The notes: generated by a model from the sequence alone, not told the origin. Positions 1 to 11,794 are shown, counted from the first letter of the stretch. The stretch: DNA of 64,000 nucleotides from Aricia agestis (GCF_905147365.1 NC_056418.1:11717262-11781261); one strand, 5' to 3'. Made by a program: numbers and translations.

Positions 1-27
1 CTTTTTTTCATAATGTAATTAAATTTA

Positions 28-303
28 TTAAGCGGGACGTGGTATGTTCGAGTTCGGAAACAAATAGTCAATTCCTTTCGTTTCAAGTGTCGTGAAAAAA
101 AACCAAGGGACGCGCGGTGGTTGGTCTACAATGGATTTATACCAAATACGTAGTGTGTAGTTGTGTGTGTACCAAAGTGCGTAGTCTTTAATTTGTATGT
201 TTTCTAAGTCATCGATGATAATAGCTTGATCCTTTTTTGGGAACATGGTAGTTTGTGTCACAGTAGCGTAACTCGGGGTGGTGTTAAACGCTGGAGAGCT
301 CAT
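28..303 (-). pseudogene. Short ORF, probable internally deleted retroelement ORF1 remnant
   Basis: A 91-codon minus-strand frame with a true ATG. Its first ~40 residues (a Ser/Thr-rich start, then PKKDQAI and IKDYAL) remind me of the N-terminus of gag-like ORF1 proteins in arthropod LINEs; the remainder matches nothing I know. The TAA stop overlaps an AATAAA signal and is followed within 30 bases by a run of A (T-run at window position 2-8), as in a reverse-transcribed copy. A TATATAAG box lies about 205 bases upstream. The simplest reading is a retrocopy joining the 5' and 3' ends of a longer element; a small host gene is the alternative. The family assignment rests on recall of sequence style and is weak. 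Confidence 0.35.
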
Positions 304-479
304 TTTGTTCCTGTAGTCAGAAACCGTTGTGAATAGGTTATAGCCTGTAGGTTCTCACTTATTGATGAAAACAATCCGATTCCATCTCGTGGCACTCACG
401 GGTAAAAACTCGTAGAAATATAGTTCACAATATTATATCGCTCGCAATACACGGCCGATGTCGGTAATAGGTTAACGCG

Positions 480-520
480 GTGTCTGAAGTGCGCCATCTT
501 CTTATATATAAAATTCTCGT
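480..520 (-). promoter_or_regulatory. TATA box and initiator-like site of the 28-303 unit
   Basis: On the minus strand TTTTATATATAAG is followed about 25 bases later by CACTTCAGACACC, a plausible TATA plus arthropod initiator (TCAG) arrangement. The implied leader of about 180 bases ends at the ATG at 303. Seen as motifs only. Confidence 0.3.
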
Positions 521-827
521 GTCACAATGTTAGGTACCGTACTCCTCCGAAACGGGTGTACTGATTTTATCAAATTTTATATGCGTATTCAGTAGGTATG
601 TTTGAGAATCGACTACTGGCTACTTTTTATATTGATAAGTGCATTTGTTGAATAAATAATAGTAAATTATTACGACTCGAGACTGACGGCGACCATTGTT
701 TGTGCGACGGGATAGCGATGGACGTTGCCATGGTGCCATACTTATTTAGTCACTTCAATAAAATAATATTAGCGAAATATTTTATATGGAAAAACAACAT
801 TTGCCAGGACAGATAAATGCTATAATT

Positions 828-865
828 CCATACTGCTGATTGGAAATTTCCAATCAGCAGTATGG
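828..865. repeat. Perfect 38-bp palindrome
   Basis: CCATACTGCTGATTGGAAA followed immediately by its exact reverse complement, with no loop. It lies between the left-edge ORF unit and the BTB exon. Probably the minimal remnant of a foldback element. Confidence 0.9.
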
Positions 866-907
866 GGTGGCGTGCTTTGTCACACTATTACAGTTAAAGT
901 TTCCTAC

Positions 908-1100
908 CTGCTCCTAGACGCCAGCACCGCCTTAACAGCGCACACCGGCTCCCTCGTGTCACCAACCAGGAACGTGACGTCACAGAGTTCCGGCATGCTC
1001 GCCAGGAACTTCATGTCGTCCGCCAGTCCGGCCTTGTTGTCGAATATGTTGAAGTCCGGTTCCGCCTCCATCGCCGCTAGCGCCCCACTTCGCATTGACG
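908..1100 (-). CDS. Internal exon, N-terminal part of a BTB/POZ domain
   Basis: A 193-nt exon with an acceptor (CAATTTCCAG) above 1100 and a donor (CAG|GTAGGAA) below 908. It encodes about 64 residues; the segment reading LADDMKFLASMPELCDVTFLV then VCAVKAVLASRS is the classic first half of a BTB/POZ dimerisation domain (D-x-x-F motif, then the helix that begins VLAxRS). BTB proteins act as dimeric adaptors, often for Cullin-3 ligases or in transcription. The wording is close to what I remember of insect serine-enriched protein (Drosophila gprs), but I would not name it on one exon. The exon ends inside the domain, so the next exon must lie left of the window. Upstream exons should lie to the right and were not recognised. 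Confidence 0.85.
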
Positions 1101-1152
1101 ACTGGAAATTGAGGAATGTTAGATAAAGCAATGAGGCAAAAAAAATATATAG

Positions 1153-1398
1153 GGTGTAACAAAACTAAGTGATAACACTTTAAGAGGCAAGAAAAGTTAT
1201 ATTATAAGGATGTAACAAAAATATTTTAGGGCCTGTATGTGTTCTCTGTAGAAAGTTCACTGTGAAAGTGGCAGCGCTGAAATATCTTTTTTTTTATTTG
1301 TATGGGCAAGCGCCCCAGCGCTAAGAGTTCAGCACTGCTTCTTTTACAGTGAACTCTATACACCAGGACTCATACACACCCTAAAGTATTATCACTTA
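1153..1398. mobile_element. Family C foldback MITE, degenerate copy
   Basis: Starts GGGTGTAACAAAACTAAGTG and ends CCTAAAGTATTATCACTTA. Contains the inverted pair AGTTCACTGTGAAAGTGGCA / CAGTGAACTCT seen in cleaner copies at 28186 and 29950. It abuts the family D element at 1401. Confidence 0.75.
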
Positions 1399-1400
1399 GG

Positions 1401-1773
1401 GCCTGTTTCACCACTTCCTGATAAGTGACGAATAGGTTATCCAACAATTAACTTGACAGATCAAGTATGGAGAATATAATAATAATAATAATAATAATCT
1501 TTATTTAAAACTTTTAGTATCTGTTACAATGTGTAGTTATAATATGACCTAGAAGTACAATACAGTTGTATATGAACTTACGAAGACAATAAATAACAGA
1601 TTTTACACATATTATATAACTTTGGCGCCTGCACTAGGCTGAGCCTGTCCTGCAGATCACCATATAGTTTAGTTAAGATTTAAATTAAAAAAACAGGTAT
1701 AATATTTGAAAAACAAATAAAAGAGCCTCTGGCTACTCATTAAAGATTTTAAATTTTAAGTTTTAAGTGCGCG

Positions 1774-1814
<41 letters not shown>

Positions 1815-2114
1815 TGTTGTCTATCTATATATCTCTCGTAGCAATTGTTCTTTTTCTTGATAATCTAGAGTTTTGAGCCAGTTTTTAACTTTTCTCTTTA
1901 CTTCTATTAATGAACTATCTTCTAGGACGCATTTTCGTTTTACAATATTGTATATAAATGGGTGTAAATATGGACTAAGTCGTCTTGAAAAACTAGAGTT
2001 AGTTTGTGGTAGAGAAAGATCAAAGAACTTGTGTATTCACAACTTTTTTGACAGATTCTCCATACATTAGGCTATAGCCTATTCGGCACTTTATCAGACA
2101 GTGGTGAAACAGGC
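1401..2114. mobile_element. Family D MITE carrying a LINE-tail/microsatellite insertion
   Basis: Outer inverted ends GCCTGTTTCACCAC and GTGGTGAAACAGGC. A short version of the same element (about 140 bp) is at 55167-55308, which shows that the centre here (about 1477-2046) is an insertion. The insertion begins with an (ATA)n run followed by CTTTATTTAAAAC, the reverse complement of a LINE 3' end with a microsatellite tail. Confidence 0.75.
1767..1818. repeat. (GT)n microsatellite
   Basis: About 50 bases of nearly pure GT/TG inside the insertion in the family D element. Confidence 0.95.
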
Positions 2115-3714
2115 TCTGAGTTTTGTTACATTCTGTATAATGTTGCTTGTAGTCAGTTTTGATTGTTCATGGTTATGACGGTCCGGTGGCGGATAACCTT
2201 TAGATTGTGCAAGCAAGTAGTGCTATCATGCACAAAAATATTATAAATACACCTATTTATGAGCTAGCGAAAGATAGTAATTGTCTTCTTACTAAGCGAT
2301 AGCTGTTCAGTGGAGGAGTTCATACTAGCACCTCAAAATAAAATTGGGAGCAATAATTATTTATGTTCTATAAATATTTTAAATTAAAAACATACTAACT
2401 TATATTCACTAAAATAAAACTTTTATGCATTTTTTAATTTGACTTAATTTTTTGTTATTTAAAAACTTAAGCGTTTTTAGTTTTAAGATATTTTTTAAAT
2501 CATTCTAGTAACTTTAAGATTCTAATTCTAATTCACTAAAAGTACAAGTCACTAAATTCTTTAAAGCTAAAAGCTCAGCGCAATTTTAAAATTTGATAAT
2601 TTAAATGGAAAGCTCACCAATCTCACAAAAGCTACTGAAATTTTAAAAGCTTCTCAACTTTTATGAAAGATAAAGATATAATGCGAACGTGTTTTTTATT
2701 CATGTGGTACGAAATAAGGCTAGCAGTATTCATAATTATTATATTAAATCAGCATTGTTTTGTGAGGCAAAAACTAAATTATAGTTAACAATATTTTGTA
2801 TTACTAAAAGTTCTACATGATATATTAAATATAATAAGTAGCATAAATTATTAATAATTGTACTTACTTCATCTAAATTAAAATTATTATACCTTTATTT
2901 TGTATCATTATAAGTATCATAATATTTTTAGGCAGTAATTTTTTATACTTACTTCATCTAAACTAAAATGTCTAGTTATCGTTATATCCAGTTTATCCAT
3001 TTTGTATTTATTTTATATTTAAGCCGAAAAACACAACCACTTTGTACAGCGTGTACGAACAAACTGTTACTCTGACTAACGGAGACAGGCTTTCAAAGTG
3101 GCGTGTGGTCCAAGTTAGTTGAAATAGCGTTTTATACTAAATATTAAAAGTATAGTTTCATACTATACTTTCAAGCATTTCTAAATTTTTATCTTTAATA
3201 AGCATAGTTTATTTATTTTGTAAGTTAGTTCTAAAGGAAAGAAAGCTTTATGAGAAAAAGAAGCAAATTTATATAATCTCTTATTTTATATTATTAAATT
3301 TGAATAAAGCTATTAGATTATATTTGTCTACTTTCTAAATTATATCAATAGTTTTTAGTCGTAATATTATAATCTCTAAAGTCTGCTATCATGCGTAACT
3401 CAGGCTATTTGCTTACAATTTGTCGTGCGCCAACGGCCTAGTTATATTTCGCAGCCGAAGCAAATTTCTAATAGAAGTTAATCTAATAAGCTCATTTCAG
3501 CAGCTAAATTAAGCACCGCTACACTATTTTAATACGTACCGCAGCTGTGTGCATTTTTATTATTTATAAATCATATTTTATAATCCATTATCACCTGTGG
3601 ACTCCAAATGAAATATTCTGAAAACATATTTTAGTTGTAGACATGACATTTTTGGATAATAAGAAAAAGATTTAGTCGAATCGTTAATAGCTACATTGAT
3701 ATATAAGTCGTAAG
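2115..3714. other. No gene recognised
   Basis: Very AT-rich with no long reading frame, no clear splice-bounded exon and no inverted-repeat element that I could bound. Confidence 0.6.
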
Positions 3715-4716
3715 GCAAGCTACGTGCTACCAACATGATAGCGTAGCAGGCTACGAGCTAGCAACATGATAGCGTAGCAGGCTACGAGCTACCAACATTA
3801 TAGCGTAGCAGGCTACGAGCTAGCAACAGGGTTTTGTAGCAGGCTACGAGCTACCAACATGATAGCGTAGCAGGCTACGAGCTACCAACATGATAGCGTA
3901 GCAGGCTACGAGCTACCAAGATGATATCGTAGCAGGCTACCAGCTAGCAACATGATAGCGTACCAGGCTACGAGCTACCAAGATTATAGCGTAGCAAGCT
4001 ACCAGCTAGCAACATGATAGCGTAGCAGGCTACGAGCTACCAAGATTATAGCGTAGCAGGCTACGAGCTACCAACATGATAGAGTTGCAAGCTACGAGCT
4101 ACCAACATGATAGCGTAGCAGGCTACGAGTTTACAACATGATAGCGTAGCAGGCTACAAGCTACCAACATGACAGCGGAGCAGGCCACGAGCTACCAACA
4201 TGATAGCGTAGCAGGCTACGAGCTACCAACATGATAGCGTAGCAGGCTACGAGTTTACAACATGATAGCGTAGCAGGCTACGAGTTTACAACATGATAGC
4301 GTAGCAGGCTACAAGCTACCAACATGATAGCGTAGCAGGCCACGAGCTACCAACATGATAGCGTAGCAGGCTACGAGTTTACAACATGATAGCATAGCAG
4401 GCTACGAGTTTACAACATGATAGCGTAGCAGGCTACAAGCTACCAACATGATAGCGTAGCAGGCCACGAGCTACCAACATGATAGCGTAGCAGGCTACGA
4501 GTTTACAACATGATAGCGTAGCAGGCTACAAGCTACCAACATGATAGCGTAGCAGGCCACGAGCTACCAACATGACAACGTAGCAGGCTACGAGCTACCA
4601 ACATGATAGCGTAGCAAGCTACGAGCTACCAACATGATAGCGTAGCAGGCTACGAGCTACCAACATGATAGCGTAGCAAGCTACGAGCTACCAACATGAT
4701 AGCGTAGCAAGCTACG
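3715..4716. repeat. 31-bp minisatellite, about 32 copies
   Basis: Unit based on GAGCTACCAACATGATAG followed by CGTAGCAGGCTAC. The unit length is not a multiple of three, so it is not a coding repeat. Each unit contains the short inverted repeat CGTAGC-AG-GCTACG. Variant units (GAGTTTAC, AAGCTACC, CCACGAGC) recur in the same order from about 4120 to 4560, giving a higher-order repeat of three to four units. Confidence 0.97.
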
Positions 4717-4763
4717 AGCGTAGCGATGCTACGCAACATCACGTTGCGTAGCATCGCTACGCT
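4717..4763. repeat. Perfect hairpin capping the minisatellite
   Basis: A 21-bp arm beginning AGCGTAGCGATGCTACG, a 5-base loop ATCAC, and the exact reverse-complement arm. The arm reuses the GCGTAGC core of the satellite unit. Confidence 0.95.
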
Positions 4764-4942
4764 GTACGCATACGTGAATAAATCATTTATTTCGATGACT
4801 TAATTTTGTAAAATTATATTATTAAATAAATTGTTTTTGATAGAATCAGCATAGTTGACAGTTATTTTTGCTGATATGATTCAATAGACAATCATTTTAC
4901 CTGATTGTGATATTTAGATTTTCATATATTATATTCTAGTTC

Positions 4943-5220
4943 GACGACCTCTGTGGCTCAGTTGATGGGCTGTTGGTAGCTCAAGCCGGGGATCGCGGGT
5001 TCGAATCCCGCCGAGGGAACAAAAAGTTTTCAAAGTGGATGTGTATTAAATATGTGTATCATAATATTATAATAAAAATCTTAAATATAAATGTAATATG
5101 TATAGTATAAAAGTATTAAATATATTTCCGTTGTCTGGTACCCGTAACACAAGTTCTTCAGGTACTTAACACGGGGCCAGACTGACATGGTATGAAACGT
5201 CCATAGATATTCATTTATTT
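4943..5220 (+). mobile_element. tRNA-derived SINE
   Basis: The head has Pol III promoter boxes: an A-box in TGGCTCAGTTGATGG and a B-box in GGGTTCGAATCCC. The acceptor pairing is too poor for a functional tRNA. The body contains GTCTGGTACCCGTAACAC and CGGGGCCAGACTGAC, a module I know from lepidopteran SINEs. The tail is ATTCATTTATTTATTA. Start and end are approximate. Confidence 0.85.
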
Positions 5221-5237
5221 ATTAATCTTATGTTGCC

Positions 5238-5414
5238 TTTTTTTTAATCGTTGGGGAAATGCAATTACGCATCCCCGGCGGTCTGGGGATGGCCACCGGG
5301 ATATGTAGGACTCCCCAGGGCGGCGAGGGCCGCACCCGGGCATACCCACTAGAACCCCAACTAGAACTTTCCGCTTTAGGCAGAGCCACGGGATACGCGG
5401 GAAACACAACCGCG
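5238..5414 (-). mobile_element. 5'-truncated LINE 3' UTR with target-site duplication
   Basis: Flanked by the 14-bp direct repeat AATCTTATGTTGCC at 5224-5237 and 5415-5428. A T-run at the left edge is the poly(A) tail of a minus-strand insertion. The GC-rich body (GGGGATGCGTAATTGCATTT on the minus strand) matches the plus-strand fragment near 28683-28833, so both come from one LINE family. Short ORFs here are non-coding UTR. Confidence 0.85.
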
Positions 5415-5918
5415 AATCTTATGTTGCCTAGTCTGAAAAGTTTGTTAAATATTATTCAAAAACAAAATTAATCAAAGAAACTAAATTGAAATTATAATAA
5501 GGCTTCAAATATACAACTGGGGACCGCTGCCTGTTGTGGCGTACTTCAAAGGAACGAAGTTTTAATGAAATTCCGGTGCACATAAAACTACTTTCAGTTC
5601 TCAATTATCCACATTGCTAAGCTAATTTAAGTTTTATCATCAGGTGATAGAGTTTGTTTCCACATAACTAGATAAGAGATAAAATATTATTCTAAGAGAT
5701 ATTCATATGAAATATGCCTAGTATGAAAAAATATAATATAATTTAAAAAATATTTTTTTTCTACAATCACATGTTTAGGGAACGTGAAGGAAATATAGGG
5801 ATTCGTAGCACAAAATATGAAATAGATAATAGAGCACAAGTTTTCTTTATACAAGAGAACGTGCAGTACCTATATTATATGACATTTAAAACGAAATAAA
5901 TATTTGCAACGCCATTTA

Positions 5919-6071
5919 CGGCCGTTCCCAATATTTTATCTATCTCAGGTTATGCCCTACTAGAGATTGGAATAGCTCTGACATTAGAGACATATATTTT
6001 ATGTCAATTCAATGTTAGCTGCGATCGGTCGTATGTCAAACCAGAGATAGATTGAATATTGGGAACGGCCG
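5919..6071. mobile_element. Foldback MITE, CGGCCGTTCCCAATATT ends
   Basis: A 153-bp element whose ends CGGCCGTTCCCAATATT and AATATTGGGAACGGCCG are inverted copies. The similarity extends into TCTATCTC / GAGATAGA. Confidence 0.9.
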
Positions 6072-6397
6072 GTATAGTACAGACTATGATAGATCGAATC
6101 CAAAATAGACTTGACTGTTTTGAATTATGACGGACTTAACCCACTATATTCAATGTCAGTCCAATATTGAACTTGTGACCCAAATTTTCAATAAAGTTTT
6201 ACTAGCTAAGAGCCGAGCTTTGTGAGGGCTTGCGTCGTCACACCTTGACTGACTGATGATAAGATATATAAATAAAAATTACTATATTAAAGCACAAATC
6301 AATAGACGTGATAGTTTTTCCGTAAAGTGTGCCACAAAATGTACCGGTTGTGGAATATACTAGGACTCGCTTCGCTCGCCCTGATTACTCCCATTTT

Positions 6398-6725
6398 TTT
6401 ACCGACTTTAAAAAAGGAGGTTATCAATTCGACGCGTATGTATGTAATATTATCAGAACTGCCCAGTTTTTATATATGTTTATCTATAGTAGCTTCTGAA
6501 CAAATGTGCCAAATCTTAAAAGTGTATGTATGTATGTTTTTATGTTTGTGCACGTATATCTCCGAAACTAGAAGTCCGATTTGAGTGATTTATTTTTTGT
6601 TATACTAGGTATTGTTCAACTTAGGGAAGAAGAAATTTTCATCTAAATCGGTTCAGTAGTTTTTGAGATAGGGAATTTTAATTCTTAATTACGTACAATC
6701 TGCAGTCGGTTTTATCTTTTTTAAA
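6398..6725. mobile_element. Interspersed repeat with ACCGACTTTAAAAAAGGAGG edge
   Basis: Begins ACCGACTTTAAAAAAGGAGG and ends with CAGTCGGTTTTATCTTTTTT. This edge is a common lepidopteran repeat signature. The 85-codon frame inside it is not a gene. Confidence 0.65.
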
Positions 6726-7506
6726 ATACTATTATTTACAAAATATGCGTAAGTATGTCTGTCTGTTACCGGTTGATTAAGATGTGTTTTTGATACTATA
6801 AAATTGACACGAGATAGTATTTGCGTCAAAATATACGGTTCCCATGGAATGAGCAAAGTACTTTTCAAAAATATTTTATTTTATTTTATTAAATTCGGAA
6901 AACTTACGGCTACATACAAATATAAACAGAAGAACACATACATGAAGGCCAATTAAAAGTTTTCACGTATCTATCTATATAATTATATATCACGTAGAAA
7001 ATCTAACAAGAAATATAAAGTCGGTAGTTTATTATACACAAAATATGTACAAACATCGAATAACTAGGTATATAATTAACAAAATATGTTCGAAGTCAAA
7101 TTCTTTTGAATTCTGAAACATTTGAATTTGAATGTTTATTTCAAAACAAAAAGTTCCTAAAATAAACCATTTTAACGACAAAAGCGTTAAATATATTAAC
7201 ATTAAATATCAAAGACGTCGTTGTCCTTTTAGATCCTAGAACAAAAGGCTATAAAAGATCACTTAAACAATATAATCTGCAAAGGACGCAAATAAAAATC
7301 CTTTCAAGGAGACCTTAAGCCTCATTTACACGGTAAAAGCATGCAACAAAGTACATAATAACCGTGAAGTGAGAAACCCTGAGATAAGTGGACGATAAGA
7401 TTTTATTTCAGGAAAATGATGAAGATAAAGGAAAACCTAAGTAATGACGCCATCGAGTATAGCGTATACTTATACTTTACGTACCTACCATACGTATAAG
7501 TCTTTC

Positions 7507-7906
7507 ACAATAAGAATAATAAAAACTAAGGAAACGTAACTCCCATAAGCTTTGTCCACACTGTGCCTTTTTCTGTTCGTCAAGGGCATGCGTTATACGC
7601 AGTCAACAGCATAGCTAATAGCTATGTCCACACTATGCGCTTTCATCTTCAATCTTCTTTCATCCAACTTTCGTTCGTTCGTTCGTTCGTTGACGCATTC
7701 AATAACTGAATGCGTCAACGAACGCAACCCAACATTGTCATTTTTGAAGTTTTAGATACGGTCAGAGGGCAAGCGTCGCGGGCATGCCTCACGTTCGCTG
7801 TTGACTGCACTATAACGCATGCCCTTGACGAACAGAAAAAGGCACAGTGTGGACAAAGCTAATCTTCAACCGTTTTGAATTTGGTTCCTTTTCGCACACT
7901 AATTTA
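7507..7906. mobile_element. Family L MITE interrupted by family K MITE
   Basis: Left flank AATAATAAAAACTAAGGAAA and right flank AACCGTTTTGAATTTGGTTC are the two halves of a family L copy; an intact L copy is at 34425-34640. Element K sits between them. Confidence 0.7.
7548..7860. mobile_element. Family K foldback MITE with 50-bp perfect inverted ends
   Basis: Ends AGCTTTGTCCACACTGTGCC and its reverse complement; the arms match for about 50 bp without a mismatch. The centre has a (CGTT)n run and an inner hairpin, CGTTGACGCATTCA with its reverse complement, at about 7689-7721. Confidence 0.92.
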
Positions 7907-7997
7907 TGGCAATAGCAACGAAACACCACTCCAATGTTTATGTGGAAAAGTTGGTCTTGTTTTTACATCTTTCGATATATTATATTTATTATTTATA

Positions 7998-8288
7998 CGT
8001 GGGAGAGCCATGCTTCGGCATGAATAGGCCGGCTCGACCGGAGAAATACCACGTTCTCACAGAAAACCGGCGTGAAACAGCGCTTGCGCTGTGTTTCGCC
8101 GAGTGAGTGAGTTTACCGGAGGCCCAATTCCCTTCCCTACCCTCCCCTATTACCCTATTCCCTCTTAAAAGGCCGGCAACGCACCTGCAGCTCTTCTGAT
8201 GCTGCGAGCGTCCCCATGGGCGACGGAAGTTGCTTTCCATCAGGTGACCCGTTTGCTCGTTTGCCCCCTTCTTTCATAAAAAAAAAAT
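7998..8288 (+). mobile_element. Family B SINE-like element, near full length
   Basis: Starts GTGGGAGAGCCATGCTTCGG, passes through AGTGAGTGAGTTTACCGGAG and a CCCTT/CCCTATT-rich stretch, and ends CGTTTGCCCCC...TTTCATAAAAAAA. Further copies are at 17645, 27482 and 53585, with fragments at 12978. GGCTCGACCGG near the start resembles a Pol III B-box. The A-rich 3' end and fixed orientation of tail fit a SINE. Confidence 0.8.
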
Positions 8289-8289
8289 A

Positions 8290-9944
8290 TTATCACTTCA
8301 GTTCTTTCTCTCTCCCTCTGTGTGTTTCTATGTTTAAAGTTAGATTAAGCCCAGCATAGACAAAAACATTTCACTTTGAAAAATTGTACTATCGAGACCA
8401 AACATATAAGGCGCCATCTATTGATTGCTCCTACAAACGTGACAGGCCTCAGAGTTCAGACTTGTCACAGTGTCAGATAACCACATCAGTTTTTTAATAA
8501 CACTGTTCGTTTGTTGGGTGGCGCATGTTAGCTTGTTATTGCAATGATGCAACAAACAATGGTGATTTTATTTATATAGTTTTTTATCAATATTAATAAT
8601 TATTATTAAAAATATTATAACAAAAATATTACAATATCAGACGTTTTAATTGTTTTTTTTTTTTTCGTTTTAATAAAAACAGTAAATTTATTTAAGCTGA
8701 ATGCTCAGAAAGCACAGAACACGTTAAAATAATAACGTTAAAAAGCAGACGAAGTAAATTAGTAAACAAAAATAGCTTTATAGAAATACTTAATAAGAAT
8801 TAGTACTAGTAATCCCAAAAACTATTTTATTTATATCTTATCTTTTTTTAGTTTAAAAAATAGCAAAAGCTTATAATATAATATTAATACTGGTGCTATA
8901 ATATTATGACGTTTCTTACGTACTATATTATTTGTGACATAATATTTTCCTACAGTACAATTTGAAGCCCTCCCTTCGTATGTAGGGCATGAGCGTTCGA
9001 CTGAAAACACAATACTTAATTGGCATTATTGATTTTTTGTGAAAACGCCTATCAGTAACTTGAATTTGAAACATTCTAAATAATAATTTTAAACTTAAAT
9101 TGAACTAATAAAACAATCAAGATATTAGATAAAATAGATAAAAGATAAGGTGGGGAAAAAGTATTACAAATTCAAAAGTTTTTTTTTAACTAATCAGATC
9201 TTTGGATGCGAGCTCCGACGAAGTTTGCAATAATTCTGTCTTTCTCAAACGACGTTTTCCACCTACGCAAATTCGTCTAGCCTACCGCCCACATACTTTC
9301 ATTTTAAAATCCCTCTATGTAAACATGGTACATACCTGTTGATTGCACTATCACCACAAAACTAGCACTGAGTTGACATTCTCGTAGTTATCATGTAATA
9401 TTGAATATTTAGATTATTTGATTGTATATTTAAATGGCTTTATCGAGTATAATACCTTATTTAATTGTATACAATAGAAAGTGAGATTTCAAGAGTAAGG
9501 TTTCGTGTACGCATGCGCGGTGCGAACGTCAATACAAGATGGCGTCCAAGGTTGGCTTATTCAATAATGTTTGTGGATGAATGAGACCCGTTTTGATTCA
9601 AGCGAATAAAACCTTAGCAATGACACTGGTTTTCGCTTTCGAGCCACTGAATTGAGCTTTACAAACTTTTTTGTAAGGAAAGTTTAAAAACAAATGAATG
9701 TATTTTACCTACTTGGTCTGTGGATTGAAGTTATAATTATTTACTTATATATTTTTTACACGGACTTAAAAAAAACTTTTTTACGTCCGTGATTTTTTAC
9801 TACCACATATTGTTATTAAATTATTAGTAACGTCAATTTTTATTTTGCTACAATACGAAAAACTTTAGCTATCGATTTCAAAAACCCATTTATAAACATA
9901 GTAATTTATGATAGTTTTATTATATGATTCGAACTTACACGTAA
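8290..9944. other. No gene recognised
   Basis: AT-rich; no exon-like segment or bounded element seen. Confidence 0.5.
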
Positions 9945-10130
9945 CATTTAGCGATTCCTCTCAATCAATTCAGCAAATGAATTGTCAAAACTGTTAAACT
10001 GACAAATGTCAAATTAGTACGAATTACTAGACATGAATTGCAAGCAGACTTGCATTTTGCGATTTTACAAAAATGAATCATAGCATGATTCATGATATGA
10101 TTCTCCAAAGCGACCATTTTAGCCCCGCAG
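9945..10130. mobile_element. Family J MITE, copy with no insertion
   Basis: Contains TTCAGCAAATGAATTGTCAA, GACATGAATTGCAAGCAGAC and ends CGACCATTTTAGCCCCGC. It is the unoccupied counterpart of the copy at 18195-18533. Confidence 0.8.
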
Positions 10131-11753
10131 AACGTATCAAAAATATTACAAAATCGATACAAGTTATCCATATCATATAACTAATCAACTTGTAATTTTT
10201 CTTGTAGCAACTATAGCAAAATATAGTAATTTTGAGTGTTTTTGACTTTGAAAATTCTGTATGAGTAGAAAAACCTTTGAATAATTATCAATTGTTGTTT
10301 TAATACCTCTCCATGTACTCATATTATTTGAAGGGAATGTAACTAAAAACTATTTAATATTAAATTAAAAATTACATTTACAATAATTATACCTTCTTAA
10401 ACTGCCCCATAGCTCAGGCATCGCCTTTTTTGGGGGGCCGTTATTAATTGTAAAAATGTTTGTAAATTTTATTATGGTCAATAAAGTATTTTCTATTTCT
10501 AATTTTAAAATATATTGATGATACCGTATGATTAAGTTTTTTATGTTTTCCCAATTTTTTTTTTCAATATTCTTTTCATCTAAATCAGGAGACATCTATA
10601 AAATTTATGTTGAACTACGAGGAATCTTTGCCTAGGGGCGGGCACATACAGTTTGGTCTCTTCTTTCAGAGACCAAAGCTGCCGAACCTACAAACAAACT
10701 GTTGTACTAGTTCGTTAACTCCGAAAACTATAGATGTCGTTAGTGGGGTAGGATTGTTAAGATTTTTTTAAACAAAGGGAAATTTTTGTACTGAAGTTCT
10801 TTAAAACATTTTTTTACACAAAAAAAGGAAAATAATTATGTTTATAACTGAAGAAATCAAATGATCAACATTTTTATATTTTGAATTTTCCTAATTTACA
10901 TTATTCTTTTTATACTTTTGCAGTTTAAAAATATTGTTTTTATCAGCAATAATAATTTCTTAAGTTTCCGCGCGTATTACTCATGATATTAAACAGGTTG
11001 AAACACTTACGGATTTGTAAAGCAGCCGAAACGTCGGGATTAATAAAAGTGCTCCGCGCCAAAATCCGTATTTATCAGCAATTCCAAAAAAAGAAATATT
11101 TTTTATTTTTAACGTTGTGTAAAATGTAATTTTCCCAAAAATGGTGGCCCCGTGCGAGTTTCTTACGCTGCGCCGCTTCATGTCGCCAGGTTAGTTCCCG
11201 AACCGGTACCTAGTAGGTTAATATGTAAGAGACGTTCCAAATACATATTTTGATTGAAATTAATTGAGAAATTAAAATAGTTTTTCACATTTTTTTTTGT
11301 TTTCGCATATTTTAGCAAGAGACATTTGACATTTATCCCAAGTGAGCCATTTGATATTTAACTTAAGGCTTACTTTAACCCAGATCTACGGGCATTAGCT
11401 TAATTTATTATGAAAAGACTATTTCGCAGAAGTTTTCACTAACTTAGAGTTTTGTTTAATATCTTAACGAGCTGTCTACGAGATCCCGTATTTGACCGAA
11501 CAATATAAACTCTTACAAAGAGCTTTCCTGCTTTCTATGAAATCATTTAATTATTCATAGTTTCGGAACAAGTCATGTTCTTTTTAGGTTTTGTACAAGA
11601 TTTTATCAATTACGATTTAAACTTACTACAAACTACTTTTAACGAAACGACAAAGATGATTTGACGTTGATGTCATTGTCATGGGTCACTTGGTCGGTCG
11701 GGTGCGAAACATCTTACTCAAAATGCCCCGCATTCCATTTGATGGTAAAAACA
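10131..11753. other. No gene recognised
   Basis: AT-rich sequence. A short segment near 11000-11075 (GCAGCCGAAACGTCGGGATT) looks like an interspersed-repeat fragment. No supported exon. Confidence 0.5.
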
Positions 11754-11794
11754 ATCAAAACGCTCAAAATGCCTCCTATTTTGAGCGTTTTGAT
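11754..11794. repeat. Hairpin, 17-bp arms
   Basis: ATCAAAACGCTCAAAAT, loop GCCTCCT, then the exact reverse complement. Confidence 0.93.

Noticed and set aside
3715..4716. CRISPR-like array
   Set aside because: Regular 31-bp periodicity but no distinct spacers; units are contiguous variants of one sequence, and the genome is an insect's.
4943..5018. Possible functional tRNA gene
   Set aside because: A and B boxes are good but the acceptor arms do not pair and a SINE body follows directly; it is the SINE head.
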